Shown here: piece after piece, positions 1 through 15,398 of the stretch
Layout: every line of letters starts with the position of its first letter
Position numbering within the stretch: position 1 is the stretch's first letter
Origin: Diadema setosum
Lineage: Eukaryota > Echinodermata > Echinoidea > Diadematoida > Diadematidae
NCBI RefSeq assembly: GCF_964275005.1
Contig: NC_092698.1
Span: forward strand, 31,117,162 to 31,181,161
Reading direction: 5' to 3'
DNA length: 64,000 nt
Notes under the pieces: model-generated
What the model saw: the letters and a program-made list of their open reading frames with translations, nothing else
The model's database searches: none
What the model was told of the DNA's origin: nothing
Translations under genes and position numbers: made by a program

Positions 1-247
1 CTATGATGGGTATACATGTGAACTGATGTAAACACAAATGTGCCTCTGCCCTGGTATGTGCAATGATTTCATTGGTTGGGCCCTTTCACAGTGAGAAGAC
101 TGTGATGACGTGTGCACTCTCTTTGATATGTTAGAGATTATAATTATTATCTCGAAATGGTCCATCTGGACTCTTCAGCATCAATGCCCTTCTAAAGCCA
201 GTGTGAGATGTTTTCTATATCCATCAGACCATCACCACCAGTTCGTT

Positions 248-940
248 CAGATCAGCATGCCCAGTCAGAAGCTGTAGCATCTAAAGCTGGGAAAACCCTT
301 GGATTCTTGCGGAGAAACCTTGGAAAATGTTCTAACGACATCAAGAAATTAGCCTACATAACCCTAGTACGATCACAGTTAGAGTATGCATCAACAGTAT
401 GGGACCCCTACAAGCAAAACCAAATAGACCTGCTGGAGAAAATTCAAAGAAGAGCTGTTCGCTTTGTATGTGGGAATTACCAGAGAGAGGCCAGTGTCAC
501 GGCTATGAGGGAAAGTATCTGTCTCCCTACCCTAGAAGACAGAAGAAAGCAAGCTCGACTCACCACCTTCTACAAAGCAATAAACAACCAAATTGCAGTA
601 CCTAGATACCACATTACCTCAAACAGAGACAAAGAACAACACGAAGCAGCCAACATCAACGTTTTATGAGAACCGGCTCTACCTTGGATGCCTACAAATA
701 CAGTTTTTTCCCAAGGACAATCAGAGACTGGGATAGGCTTCCTCAACACATCATTGAACTGCCCTCTGTTGGGCAGTTCAAGAGAGCCATAGAAGCCAAT
801 TAAGCATGGCAGAGATTTTTTACTTGCACAAGCACAAAGCACATATAGCATCCACTGTCTGAAGCACCACACCACAAACCCTCATCCAGTTGCTGAACAG
901 GCTTTGATGAGAAGCACCATAGAACTAGAAGTAGAAGAAG
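248..940 (+). mobile_element. 5'-truncated non-LTR retrotransposon (LINE), C-terminal RT fragment
   Basis: The plus strand encodes the C-terminal end of a LINE reverse transcriptase. Recognisable stretches are LGFLRRNLGKC, LEYASTVWDPY and IQRRAVRFV, the usual motif order after the RT fingers/palm in Jockey/CR1-like elements. The frame is broken near position 665, where the reading shifts before continuing with FFPRTIRDWDRLPQHI and a stop at 801-803. The last ~130 bases look like a short AG-rich 3' tail. Only the 3' end is present, as is typical of 5'-truncated insertions. It lies in intron 1 of the second DHFR-like gene. The clade is uncertain. Confidence 0.75.
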
Positions 941-1679
941 CAGACCAGTCTCAGCCTCGTCAACAGCTCCTGTGTCCCTATTAAATGATCACAATGTGCT
1001 GGACACAATGTGCAATATACTCAGTCCCACTGCAGCATCAACTGCTACATGCACAACATGTTTCCAAGAACTGCCCTATTCGCAACTGCATAAATACTCT
1101 CCCAAACTCTGCCTTAGCTTCAACTTCTAAACGTCTAGATTCCAGGGAGCAGCATTATTATGACAATGATCCATGTAACGTTAAATCTACCACACTCTTG
1201 AATCTTCTTCTTCTTCTTCTGATTAAGTCTGCCTCCTTCAATAGACTGAAGATTCTTGCAGACTGGTGCTATTTACATTATAATACAATTTATTTACAGA
1301 TATTTACAAGCACATAGAAAATTTGACAAAAAAAACTAGCCACTGTGATCAACCGTTAGACGGTTTCGAAATGATCCCGCAGATGGCGCTGAAACAATTT
1401 CTGACGACAGGGAATTCCAGTTCCTTACAGTTCTTGGGAAGAACGAATCTGTAACACATTGACATTGTATTGGAAACTAGATCTGGGTCTACATATTGTA
1501 ATCAAACATCATTTTCATAGACACAGAGTTACTAGAGGCAGAGTGTAATAGGCACAGACTAACTGCGACCAGCCCCAACGCTACGCTCCCACAAACTAAC
1601 ATCATGTATCATATTCATACTAATCAGCTCCACAGCCCAGTCGCTGTATACGCACAGCGTCTGGTCGGAGTCTACTTAC

Positions 1680-1774
1680 CGAAGTCTCCACGGTAAGTTA
1701 CCATTGACTCCAATTCCCATTTTTCCATTGCTGGTGCATGCCGCGGCGATCAGACACAGACGTTTCTCGGCCAT
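1680..1774 (-). CDS. Second dihydrofolate reductase-like gene, exon 1 (rest off the left edge)
   Basis: Read on the minus strand, an ATG at 1774 opens MAEKRLCLIAAACTSNGKMG, then IGVNGNLPWRLR, and runs into a GTAAGT splice donor in phase 2. This is the N-terminus of dihydrofolate reductase: the A-A-x-S/C-x-NGK-x-GIG-x-NG-x-LPW motif lines the NADPH and folate pockets. The exon ends at the same codon and phase as exon 1 of the DHFR gene at 14217. The two encoded N-termini are close but not identical (for instance NGN here, NGD there), so these are diverged tandem paralogues rather than an assembly duplicate. Later exons were not found in 1-1673 and presumably lie beyond the window. Whether it still makes an active enzyme cannot be told from one exon. 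Confidence 0.85.
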
Positions 1775-2240
1775 TTTGTATAAGATTGTACAGTGTATTC
1801 AAACGTTGCCGAAAATGTAATGCTGGGAGTGTCGTTGTTCAACTTCGAGCAGTGATGACAGATTCTGCACCAACGATGTACCTGAGACAGGTCCTTATCG
1901 ATATCCAACCCAACCTCGATCCTATGTGGTACGGTACACCCGTCCCGTACCCGTGCGCCTAGCGCCTGGCCTTCTTGCCATCGATCCCCGCGGCGCGCCG
2001 CCCGCGGTACGGTATGTACTATAATTATGTGACACGTATTTGAAAATGGCGCGCACGTTTTCAAAGAGCACCGACTTCCGGACCCCCGACTTCTACAAGA
2101 GCGAGGGAGGTCGGTCAAAGAGATTACACCGCGTACCGAGGTCGGGGTGTCATAGAGAGATGATGGCATCTGTCATGGATGATGCAGTTCCACGGCACTG
2201 AGACGCAGTACATGTAAGCCTATACGACCCATATTATATT
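1775..2240 (-). promoter_or_regulatory. CpG-rich upstream region of the second DHFR-like gene
   Basis: Just upstream of the ATG the sequence becomes much richer in G+C and CpG than its surroundings, most clearly at about 1925-2015 and 2045-2130. It includes CGCGGCGCGCCGCCCGCGG and ATGGCGCGCACG. This fits a promoter of a housekeeping gene. The GGCGCGC stretch resembles an E2F site, and DHFR promoters are classic E2F targets in vertebrates, but the exact consensus is not met. No TATA box was recognised. Confidence 0.4.
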
Positions 2241-2250
2241 ACACTAAGTA

Positions 2251-2605
2251 AACCCAAATATAACATTTGGATTGGGTGAAAGTAGCATTATCAGTGGAAT
2301 ATATCATTTGAAGTTTGAGGAAAATCGGACAGTCGATTTAAGAGTACTGTTGTGAATTTTTAAAGGTTCAATGCAGTTACTGCTGGAGGAGACTTCTACA
2401 GTTCATGATGTCATTGTGGACAATATCAAGAAAAATTCATGGAGAATTCCACAAAATGTAAATTTTCATGGAAAGCACGCATTCTATCGACATGATATTG
2501 ACACAATGTAATGTTATTCCCTCTGCTTTCTGAAAGAGCAAGCAAAGTGCTTTTTCATGATGCTAGAAAAGTGAAAATATGTTGAAATTAATCTTTGTTT
2601 CCTAT
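2251..2605. repeat. Partial copy of the palindromic TTAA-type MITE (family A)
   Basis: This stretch matches the left half of the elements at 15732, 47247 and 62316. It carries the motif order GAGGAAAATCGGAC, GTGAATTTTTAAAG, then ACTGCTGGAGGAGACTTCTAC, and near the end AAAAGTGAAAATATGTTGAA. The right half and both TTAA ends are missing and the copy is more diverged than the others, so it is probably the oldest of the four. Confidence 0.6.
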
Positions 2606-4100
2606 ATAATTATAATTATTATCTTTCATCCTCTCTCTCTCTCTTTGATATCCATTTCAGTCATGCATACACAATCCATTTGAATGTGCAAATGTACGAA
2701 ACAAATAAACACAACACAAACATCTAATGTCAAAGAATAGTGGTCAACTTACTATGGTGAGAAAGAAACCTTGTGTAAAAATTTACTCGAGATTATAGGT
2801 TCTCGCGTATGAGTACATGAGTACTGTAGGGTATACAATGTACTATAAAGTAGGCCTTTGCGTATTTGGATGAACGTGAAATTCAATTGACTTTTCACCT
2901 GTCTTATAATACTGTGATAGTTTGGCTTATGTATCAGCTATGAAGAAAAGTCTTATTGATCTTCTTTGCGCCTATAAATGCGTGCATTGTCCTAAGCCAT
3001 TATACCAAGTTCAGCACCATCGGTCTTGAATTCAGTGTGTATAAGTTGCAAAATATCGCCACCTTTTTCTGGTTGATCATATTACATGATGAATAGGAGG
3101 AGTGCAAGAGACGTTTTAAAAGTCATGCATGCTGGTCGCATATACAGTAAAAATCAGCAACTGAGCGGGGATAAAGTGCGACCATAGGCCTACGTTCATG
3201 GTTGGTTAATTTTCTAGGTTGCAAGAAATTAAGAGCACCAATAACAAATTAAATTCTGTAGAATTGTTGCATCTTTATTCTTAATTTCATTCAAGGATCA
3301 ACCAAAATCTGATCTATAAAGCCCAGCGACCGGGTGCGGGTGGTGGGGGTTGTACCATGAGGTGTACACGTAAATGGGGGGGGGGGGGGGGGTAGCATCC
3401 GACACGAGGGAGCTTGATCATTTATTTAGAATTGAAATTCAACCTGATTTGGTCTACACTTTCGGTGGAATATTTGGGGAAAATCTTAAATTAAAATGTA
3501 TAGAAAATATGTTGATAACTTATTCTAAGTTGTAAGAAAATTAGCCCCACCCCCTCAACCCCCCCCCCACTAAATTATGTAATTGTTGTGCGATTAATTA
3601 TTTCAATGCTGATCAAATCATACAGGAAATTTCATAATTTATTATAAGCTCTGCGACAGAGCGGGGGGGGGGAGGGTGTGGTATAGGGGGAACTCCTCCC
3701 ACAATTATGAGTGAGTTTTTTTTGCAATTTTTGTACTGAATTCATCGACCTGGTGCACACTTTCGGTGGAATATTTGGGAAGTTTTCAATCAAAAAAGTA
3801 AGAAGAGAAAATTTGCATGGCTAAGTTGCACGTATCTGCCACCCCTTGTTGCGGGTGTGCGTCTTCACTGGGTGGTATCACAAATACATGTACGTCTATG
3901 GAAATGGATAGCAGTCATGGGCAATCAATGGATGGAGTGCACTGACAGATATCATGATTTTGCCATAAATGTATACATCTTCTCACAATAATGGATTGGA
4001 TAACAAGAAATGAAGTTTGCAAGCAGCAGGAAAAATATTTCTTTAACTGTTACACAATTATAACTTACAAATCAAATTGTATGAAAATCCAATATTCGAG
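2606..4100. other. Intergenic stretch with two related repeat units and poly-G/poly-C runs
   Basis: No gene was seen. Two imperfect units share CACTTTCGGTGGAATATTTGGG (positions 3459-3480 and 3759-3780 approximately) and are separated by GC-homopolymer runs: a G run near 3377-3392, a C run near 3562-3569 and a G run near 3662-3670. The pair looks like a diverged local duplication of an unidentified repeat. The (CT)n tract near 2632-2643 is a simple repeat. Confidence 0.4.
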
Positions 4101-5047
4101 TACAGTTAAACTCGCATAAGTCGATCTTCTCGGGACTGAGCAAAACACATCGACTTAGGCGATTTTCGACTTGTGCGTAAGTCGAAAAAAATCGACTTAC
4201 AGTTTCACCACAGGTACATATACATGCATGTTTAATGTACATGTATGTTTTCTACTCTGGAGCCGAGAGCTGGAGCGGTGTGCCGCAGCACGGGTCGCCC
4301 AGCAGGGCCGCGGCTAACTTTGCATGGACAGTGCATTAGTATTGGCACAGGTCCGATTACTTTACACCCTTGTTAAACCTCGGGGAAGTGAATATGAACG
4401 ATATTTGAGCAGTGATTGATTCCAGTTTACCATACCGTGGCTTGAAATGCGTGTAGAGGTGCAATTCCGATTTACCCGTGCCCGTAACTTTCCCCCTACT
4501 TTCCGCTTTGAAAACTCAGCAGCTTCATCCATTATACCACTCCACTGCACAGCGCTGCAAATGCCAAGCTACATGTACACTGCAAGCTCAATACTGCATG
4601 TAAATGAACGCATGTGTACTGTACGAACGCTGTACGTACGTAGCGCGACAGCTGACAGGGCTGTACCAGCGGACCTCCAAATACGAAGAGAGTTAAACAA
4701 TCCCATGCGATCGCTTTGAATTTGATTTTAGATCATTTTTTTTTTTTGGCCACCTCAAACTCATCTGACAAACAAAATAATGATGAGTAATAAATAATGA
4801 ACAATAAATGACAGTGATTTATTACACAATAAAATCTTATTCGACTTAGGCACAGTGAAGTCAATGGTTTTTCCGTGAAAGTGTTCTTGGAATTTCATCG
4901 ACTTAGGCGAGTATTCGACTTACAAAATTCGACTTGTGAGTGAATTAATACACGTACGTCAATGGGGAAAAATCGGGACTTTTTGAAATCATCGACTTAC
5001 GCGATTATTCGACATATGCGACGTCGACTTAGGCGAGTTTAACTGTA
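4101..5047. mobile_element. Non-autonomous pogo/Tigger-like DNA transposon (MITE) with TA flanks
   Basis: The ends are inverted copies: TACAGTTAAACTCGC on the left and GCGAGTTTAACTGTA on the right. Reading the TA as the duplicated target leaves a CAGTTAAACTCG terminus, in the style of pogo/Tigger members of the Tc1/mariner superfamily. The subterminal regions carry many copies of CGACTTAGGCG or CGACTTACGCG in both orientations (near 4148, 4900, 4995 and 5024). The 0.5 kb middle has no transposase; its short ORFs are not recognised. Confidence 0.7.
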
Positions 5048-6390
5048 TAAAGAAAATGGTAGATTTGAAAATGTCAGGAGGAGAAAGGGGTGCAGAACTG
5101 CTCTTCTCTCCCCCACCCTCCCCTCCTTCCGGACGGCAAAAAATTGTCGAGTTTGGGCAATGCTGGATCTCAATCACTCAGAGTTAGACCCTCCAACCAT
5201 AAACGCCAACCAAGCGGGAGTAGAGAGGAAGGGGGGGGGGGTCAACTTGTCAAAGTACAACATTGTAAGTTATTTGTAATCATTTTTTTTTTCTTACAAA
5301 GAATAAATCAGTCTTTTGTTGCATTTGGAGTTTTGGGAAGAACCTATTTGCACTTTCTTTCTTTCTTTCTTTCTTTTTCAAGCGGTCACGAGATTCTTCC
5401 AAACCCTATAGTCCCCCGGCACAGACCTGCAAGCAGATGAATGAAGTATGAATTGCTTTCCTTCTAAAACATATTCTTTATATAAGCTGTCAAAAAAATG
5501 GACAATATCAAAAGTCGATCAAATAAATACAAACAAGTATTTGATTTTCTCTTGCTGTAGCATTAATTCCTCCTTAATTCCATTCCTGTTATAAGTATAG
5601 ATACACCCAGCACCTTTTACCAATCTCCTTCCTTACACCCTTCTATCATCCCATGTTGTTCCCTAATATAAACCACAAAACACACTCCAACACGCGCAGA
5701 TAGGCACTTAAATACGCACACTTTTTTTATTTGTTTTTTTTTTCGATAATCTTAATTTCATTTATCATATTCATCATATTGTACGCTATACGACAAAGCA
5801 TAATCAATTAAATCACTGAAACAGAACGTATTAAATACAAAAGGATGAAATGTTACCATTTCCTCTCCTTACCTAAACAATAAAACTTAAATTGTAAAAT
5901 TACAGTAAAACAATAATTTATTCTTACTCCACTCTCCTTAATTATATCCATTTATTTCCATCCCCTCCTCCTCGTCTCCGACCTAGCCTGTAATATTTCA
6001 CAGCATAGACACAGACACACAGACAGACAGACATACACACACATTTACACACACAATATTTTTTTTCTGCAATCTTTATTTATTGACATTCAAATCAATA
6101 CAAATATGATATTATCAGCTGGTGCACCCCACCCACACACGTTCAACACACACACACACACACACATACACACACAAGGACCCCTGTTACACGTCCACCT
6201 ATACATTCACTCACGCTACGTAATCTCAGATTCCTTCCTGTTCACATTCTGAACTTGAATATTCGAATGACAAGCAACGTCATACACAAGTCATGCGCAG
6301 TTCAAACACGAAGCACAAATTATGAATGTGAGCCAAAGAGCTTATAATGGTGCTTACATTACATTATTTATACAGGTCCAACTGGAAGTC
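5048..6390. other. AT-rich intergenic DNA with microsatellites
   Basis: Nothing coding is visible. The stretch holds a (TTTC)n run near 5356-5375, (CA)n tracts near 6008-6054 and 6146-6176, and several T or A homopolymers. It lies between the MITE and the LINE and separates the two DHFR-like genes. Confidence 0.5.
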
Positions 6391-8405
6391 CCTTAGTTCA
6401 GTTCAGTTCAGTTCAGTTCAGTTCAGTTTTTATTTCTGCATTTCAAAATCAATACAAATCCACAAATCAACAAAATACTTACATAGTCATTTACACAGCT
6501 AATATTCGTATCGTTTGGATCTTACATACATTTTTTTTTTTTTTTTTAATTCAAGAACGAATATCATATATGAAAGGAAGCAATAGGAGATGATAAAAAT
6601 GAAATGCAGGGGACCATCATCATAAGCTAAGCTTGACGAGGAAGATGGCCCCAGGTAAAGAGATACATAAGGAAAATCTTGCCACTCACTGAGTGGGGGG
6701 TAATTGTGCAAAGGGCACAACGAAGAAATACATTAAGAAAATCTTGCCACTCACTGAGTGGGAAGTAATTGTGCGAAGGGCGTGCGGTGCAGTGCGGTGT
6801 GCATTGTGTTGGGATGAATCTTGGTTTGTACGTTGAGTGTTATTTTGTGTATCAGTGTGATGAGGTGAATATTACTTCAGTTATGGCCGTGAACTCATTG
6901 TTTAGGGTGTTTGTTGATCAGGTGGTATGAATATTTATGTGTCAGAAGTATACTGGATTATGAGGGTGTTTTTTAGTTCTCGTTTGAAAATGTTCAACGA
7001 CGTACGTTGTTTTAAATTATTGGGTAAAGAATTCCAAATATCTGGTCCATTGTGCTTTAAAGATTTTTGAGCTAAAATGATTCTGGGGTTTTCGAGATGG
7101 TAATCGGACGACTGACGTGTTGGATATGAATGAACGGTGAAATTTGGAGTGAAGAAGCCATCAAAAATTTTTGGAAGACAATTAAATGTATATTTATACA
7201 TAAAAACAGCAGTTTGAAAGGTGTGAAGATCCTCAATTTTTAATGTTTTTAGTTGACGAAATAGGGGATAGGATGGGGATAAGTAACGGGAATTGGTAAT
7301 CAAACGTACAGCACGTTTTTGGAGAGTAAGAATTGGATTAATTTTAGTTGAGCCACAGTTTCCCCAAACGATATTGCAGTATGTGATATGTGGTAAGATC
7401 AATGCATTGTATAGAATAGTCAGGGAATTTTGAGAAATGAAGTTTTTCAGTCGATATAAAATTCCTACAGTTCTTGAGACAGACGTGTGGATATTATGAA
7501 TGTGATCGTTCCAAGTTAAACTCGAGTCAATTGTGATTCCTAAAAATTTAGTAGATCTTACTTCAGTTAAAGATAATCCATCAATATTGATATTATAACT
7601 GCTGTTAATGTTCTGTGAAGCAGTAGGTTTAAAACGTATAAAATTTGTTTTAGAGACATTAAGGGATAATTTATTACATATAAACCATCGGGAGACTTTG
7701 TCTATTTCCGTGTTCAGAGTATTAAACAGTGTTTCGAGGTTCTCATGGGAGTAAAAAATATTAGTATCATCCGCAAAAAGTATAAATTTAAGAGTTTTTG
7801 ATGTATTTATTATATCGTTAATATATACAAGGAACAGTAGGGGGCCAAGAATTGATCCCTGGGGAACACCACATACAATATTAGAATTCGGAGATTTAGA
7901 TGACTTAAATAGTACATATTGCTTTCTGTTGGATAAATAATCAATAATCCAAGAAAGTGCTAAACCACGAATACCATATCTTTTTAATTTGTAAATTAAT
8001 ATATCATGATCTATGGTATCAAAAGCCTTTGATAAATCCATGAAAATTCCTATAAAATGTTTTTTATTTGCAAAAGATTCAGTAATCTTATCTAACAATT
8101 GAATTATAGCTAAATCGGTGGAATGGCCCTTTCTAAATCCAAACTGATTAGGTATAAGTAGGTCATTTACATGAAGAAAAATGTACAGGCGTTTATGAAT
8201 AATTTTTTCCAGAATTTTAGAAATACTAGGTAATAACGATATTGGTCTATAATTTGTTAAAAGAGAAGGGTCGTCTTTTCTTTTGAAAATTGGAACTACT
8301 TTCGCAATTTTTAATGAGTTTGGGCATATTCCAGAAGACTGTGAAAGATTGAAAATGTAAGATAAAGGTGTGGTTATTTGTTTGATGATGGTTATTTGTT
8401 TGATG
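6391..8405 (-). mobile_element. 5'-truncated LINE with a nearly intact RT C-terminal half and an (ACTGA)n tail
   Basis: The minus strand is open from about 8390 to 6935. It shows canonical non-LTR reverse transcriptase blocks in order: TNYRPISLLPSISKILEKII, NQFGFRKGHSTD, MDLSKAFDTIDHDIL, CGVPQGSILGPLLFLVYIND, the catalytic FADDTNIF, then KFLGITIDSSLTWNDHI and the LINE C-terminal WNSLPNNLKQ. Downstream of the stop is a ~0.5 kb 3' UTR containing a ~60 bp tandem duplication (near 6660-6720 and 6720-6780). It ends in a pentanucleotide tail, GTTCA repeated about seven times on the plus strand (6393-6427). The 5' end is missing. The domain style and tail fit the CR1/L2/Jockey group. The long open frame suggests a fairly recent insertion between the DHFR genes. 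Confidence 0.88.
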
Positions 8406-8550
8406 ATTTAGTCCAGACATAAAAAAAATGCGCCTTCTTTGTATTCGTTTAAAAAAAAAAAGATTGAAATCATTCCTCCTTAAGTCTTATGATGTAACAG
8501 AAAGAAACTAAGTTTGTATGTCTATTTTTTTAAGCATGTATGTTTTGTAA

Positions 8551-8981
8551 CAGAAGCGGATCTAGAGGGGTGGGGGGTTGCAACCCCCCCCCCCCCCAAA
8601 AAAAAAAGGTAGTTCAGCGAATTGTGCAGAAACATCCACGACGTCTCTTCTGCCAGTCCATCATATTCGACTGAGATTTGCCAGTGAGTATCAGTGACAA
8701 GCTGTTCATAATAAAAGTATTAGGCTGACAGTGCTTATTCCAAGGTCCCCAATTCTTTGTATCTGTCTTGTCAACTGGCCTTACATTGCAGGAAAATGCA
8801 ACTAAATTTTACAAATTTTCATGGGGGGTTAATTTGGCAATGACCTCGATACCAAAAATAGTGGTGTTTTAGATGCAAGAAAACGCCATTTTCACACACA
8901 GATTTTCAAAAATTCTCCCTATTCTCCCCCTCCCACACCCTCCCCCCCCCCCCCCCTTTATAAAAAGCTAGATCCGCCCCT
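8551..8981. mobile_element. Inverted-repeat MITE, GGGGCGGATCTAG type
   Basis: The left end reads CAGAAGCGGATCTAGAGGGG and the right end CTAGATCCGCCCCTG, giving imperfect terminal inverted repeats. C-runs and G-runs lie just inside both ends. The middle has no coding capacity. It is related by its termini to the MITE at 15232. Confidence 0.55.
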
Positions 8982-9239
8982 GTGTAAGCACCAGGATGCT
9001 ATTGATTCTTCCTAGGCATGTTAGGTCGCTTCTTTCGCGGCATTCCACATCACATCCCTTGCTTATTTCATTGCGAACTTGTACACTATTATACGTGCCT
9101 TCACAGAACAGAAAATATGTTCCGCTATCAGCAATTCCATATGTCACTTTCTCGGTCGCTTTCAACGCTCTACACTTCTACTATGGTAAATAGTCTCTGT
9201 GGGCTTGATCTTTATGTATCGATTGATCTAGGCTTTTTA

Positions 9240-9596
9240 TTTTTAGTTGTCTCGTCTCTTTACTTCTATTTCTGTTTCCTCTCTCTCCCCTTTTCCCCTT
9301 CTTTTCTCATTTCCCGCACACTTGTAAGTTAAGTTATTCACCTATCTTTTTTTCCCCTGCGAGGTGCCCACATAGTACAAGCACAGTCTTTTGAGTGGGT
9401 ACCTCCACTTTTTTTCGCAGAATGTATAAATATGTTTGTATGAAAAATGCCTCACTTTGTAATGACTACTGACAAATGTTATCCTTTGCTATCTACGTAT
9501 CATTCCTTCAAACGCATGTCGAATTTATACTTTTGGTACATTCTGTTGAAAGAAGTGAAAATAAAATCTTTGAATTGAAAAAAAGAAGAAAAAAAT
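9240..9596 (+). mobile_element. Possible 3' end of a LINE or retroposed transcript
   Basis: The plus strand ends with GAAAATAAAATCTTTGAATTG followed by an A-rich stretch, which looks like a polyadenylation signal and tail. The upstream region lacks any recognisable ORF, so it would be only the 3' UTR. An alternative reading of 9516-9558 on the minus strand as a DHFR exon is discussed under the rejected items. Confidence 0.3.
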
Positions 9597-11393
9597 CTCT
9601 TTGATGTCAGCACAGAATGTGAACGCGAGAGCATCCATGCTTTCGCCGCAGTTGTGACGCTTATGAGAACACGCTAATTTCCCCTACAGTGCAGCTGCTC
9701 TATCCATGGCATAAAGCTGAGCAACTCAGTACTTATAAAACAATTGTTTACTGTGTGTTTTACGATGTCTTGGACATGAAGAGAACGCAACAATATATTT
9801 AATTGCAATGAAACGTAGTCATTTCCTTTGCTTTTTACTGTTACATAATACATTATTGTACCCTGCGATTACATCTTCATGTAGGATGTATTTATGACGA
9901 CATAGAAACCCAATAAATCATATCAAATCCTACGAAAGGAAATCAAATCAAGTCAATCACATAATCATCTTTGAATATCATTTTCGATGAGAGTATTTGT
10001 AAAGCCCTATCATTAATTTTTAACCTTTTTTAACGCATAAGGCAAACGAGCTTTCCGAATGTATAGTAAAACGGAACGTCAATTGTATAGTAAGATACAA
10101 ATCTAGATAGAATGTTAACAAACAAATATGACACCATGTAGAAGTATACCATATAAAAATTGTTGTCTTGATACCACTTCCGTATCCCTCATAACTCACG
10201 ATGTCGTGGCTGGTATTCGCACTGTTTCCAAACCAAATGAACACTTTTTTTAGCAGAAAATTATCCGTACTACATCCAAACTGGAACAACATTGTTATCA
10301 TCGACGAATGATAGAAGACAAATCTTTTTGATCTTTCATGTCCCACACGCAAGACATCAAAAGAGATAATGACTTGTAATCACGCCTATCACATTTGTGT
10401 TGTCTATACATTACGCCTATATCATGAGATAACACCCTCTTGGTTTTTTCTTGCTGATAGTTAGGGGATAGTTATTTCCTCTTAAACACTATCCGTTGCT
10501 GACATGACTACGTCTCAATGCATTTTCCCGCTCCCACTGCTTGTTACTGTCAAACGTGTTTTCACTCGCTTTGTCTCAAATGTTCGTATATCTCGTACTT
10601 GTACTGGATCCCGTTTTCTTCCTGCACTTCAGTACTCACGGCTGGATCCCTTGGAGAGAAGGGAAAACACAACAACAACACTATAGATGTTAATTTCTTT
10701 ACTACAAAATTTCTGCATTGTCATAGAGAATAGCGCAAACAATCAATATGTAAATACGACATTGTAACCATGGTTGCTGCAGAGAGCCATTGATCGAAAT
10801 AATATATTTCACAAACTATCGTACGTAACGTATAAGGTTCGTCAATAAATTAACCTTGCAATCCAAATAAGCTTACTTTACATTCTTAAAACGGCGATTT
10901 GATCCATTATGCTTAAGATATAATTTTCATACATGAAGTTGTTTTTGCTCCTCAAATTCGGTTTTATTGTACACATTAAATCTTTCAGATTTAACGATTT
11001 GTAAGGTGTGTATTGGTATCTTGAACGTCAACATAATTTGCTGCACCATGATATTTCAATGATGATATCACAATGCTCATGTAGATACCGGGTTATTTTG
11101 CTAGCTCCACTCACTCATTTTGCTTATTTGTTTACGTGCCCTGGATTTGGGATAACAAATTTTGAATGAGCTTTGAGCTTCTTCTTTTTTCTTTTTTCTT
11201 TTTTCATTTTATGATGAATTTTCTTATTGTCGGGGATCTTTAGGTTATGTTTGATCTGATTTGAGACTTATCATAGCTGTATGGAAAAAAAAAGTGTTTA
11301 CGAAGATAATGATACCAATGTTACCATCTAAGACATTTTACTCCTCTCCCCTTTCGAATCAAATCTTGTAAACTTGTATAACTGATTGTACGG
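9597..11393. other. Downstream flank or last intron of DHFR, no confident exon
   Basis: The sequence is AT-rich with short ORFs on both strands, none resembling a known protein. The final DHFR exon, which should encode about 15-20 residues ending near a KYKFEVYEK-like motif, would be expected here or a little further left. I did not find a convincing one. Confidence 0.35.
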
Positions 11394-11399
11394 ACTTAC

Positions 11400-14217
<2,818 letters not shown>

Positions 14218-14420
14218 GATGCATCGATGAATGTGACCGCTCTATGTAGAATACTAGTACACCCTTCTATATAGTACGTAGTACCCACCGCAATGAATCT
14301 ATGAAGTCGAATCTCGGGGCACATCATTCATATTCAATGGCACATGAACGTGAACACTATCCTTCATAATTAAAACGCATGCCGCCCCGCACGCTTCGCC
14401 CCTCCGTCTTTTCACCGTAA
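14218..14420 (-). promoter_or_regulatory. Probable DHFR promoter region
   Basis: Upstream of the DHFR start codon lies a modestly GC-rich patch at 14380-14410. It contains GCCGCCCCGCACG and CGCCCCTCC, which resemble GC boxes (Sp1-like sites) on the minus strand. No TATA box was seen, as in vertebrate DHFR promoters. The transcription start is not defined. Confidence 0.35.
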
Positions 14421-15231
14421 TAAATAAGGCACAGGCACATGTGGGTGCCCTAGAAGTTTGACGACGTACTAGGATTTTTTATTTATTATTATTTTTTTTT
14501 TTTTTTTGCAGTGTAATTGTACAGTTTGTTGCTCCGCCACACTACTTCACGTGCATGACAATCAGTCCAAAGATCATCCTACATGTACACACACAGTCAC
14601 ACAGACACAGGCACGGACAGACATGCCATAATAAATTTTCAACCCTTTCCATCTGCATGATTAAAAAACAAACAAAAAAACTACAACACAATATAGCAGG
14701 GCCTAACATCAAGGATATCAAGACAATTAATTGTTATTTTAGATTCTATTTTATTACAAAACAAAGAGGAAACCGGAAGAACACATAGAATCAAAGTAAT
14801 GAAATAAACACAAAGACACTTTGTTTATTGAAGGCCCCCCCCCAAAAAAAAAAAACAAACAAACCCAAAACCAAACAAACAAACAAACAAACAAACAAAC
14901 AAACAAACCAAACTTGATTGTACATAGAAAAAAGGCGACGTCATTTGACTTCCAGAATTTAAGTCATACTCACTCGACTTGTCCTGATTATTATTCATTT
15001 AAAGTAAATAAAGATTAGGCATACTGGTGTTTTTTAAGGGTTATGAAACACATTCAAATTTGTTTCAGCAACTTGTAACACATCACGTTCAACTTCAGTG
15101 AACATAATGTACATGGATGTATAATGCCTTTGGTCTAAAACAATATTTCACTGCCTTAGCATAGAATGAACTATTCTATCTGTATCGAACTGTCTATCTA
15201 TGCCTAAAGAATAACTGTGTACACCCCTCAC
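14421..15231. other. Gap between DHFR and the EMI gene
   Basis: No gene seen. It contains T and A homopolymers (14479-14508) and a CAAA microsatellite at about 14872-14908 preceded by a C/A homopolymer pair. Confidence 0.5.
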
Positions 15232-15398
15232 CAGGGGCGGATCCAGGAATTCCGTAAAAAGGGGGCGCCTTTACAAAATTAAAGGGGGCGCACGTACTCC
15301 CCCCCCCCCCATTTTTTCTTTTTATTTCTTTTGTTTTAACACACAAAAAAAAAATAACGGGGGCGCGCCCGGTGCGCTCCCCCCTGGATCCGCCACTG
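15232..15398. mobile_element. MITE with AGGGGCGGATCCAGG termini
   Basis: CAGGGGCGGATCCAGG on the left is matched by CCTGGATCCGCCACTG on the right. Just inside are inverted GGGGGCGC/GCGCCCCC blocks and a poly-C run. This terminal sequence is common to short non-autonomous elements in many invertebrate genomes. No coding capacity. Confidence 0.75.

Noticed and set aside
6000-6180. Regularly spaced ACAC and ACAG tracts considered as a repeat array with spacers
   Set aside because: They are ordinary CA/GACA microsatellites with no conserved repeat-spacer structure.
9516-9558. Possible DHFR last exon encoding MYQKYKFDMRLKE and a stop, with a strong pyrimidine-rich acceptor in the right phase
   Set aside because: It lacks the ~12 residues normally between the FKLV region and KYKF, matches the family at only four or five positions, and overlaps what looks like an A-tailed 3' end on the other strand. 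Kept only as a weak candidate.
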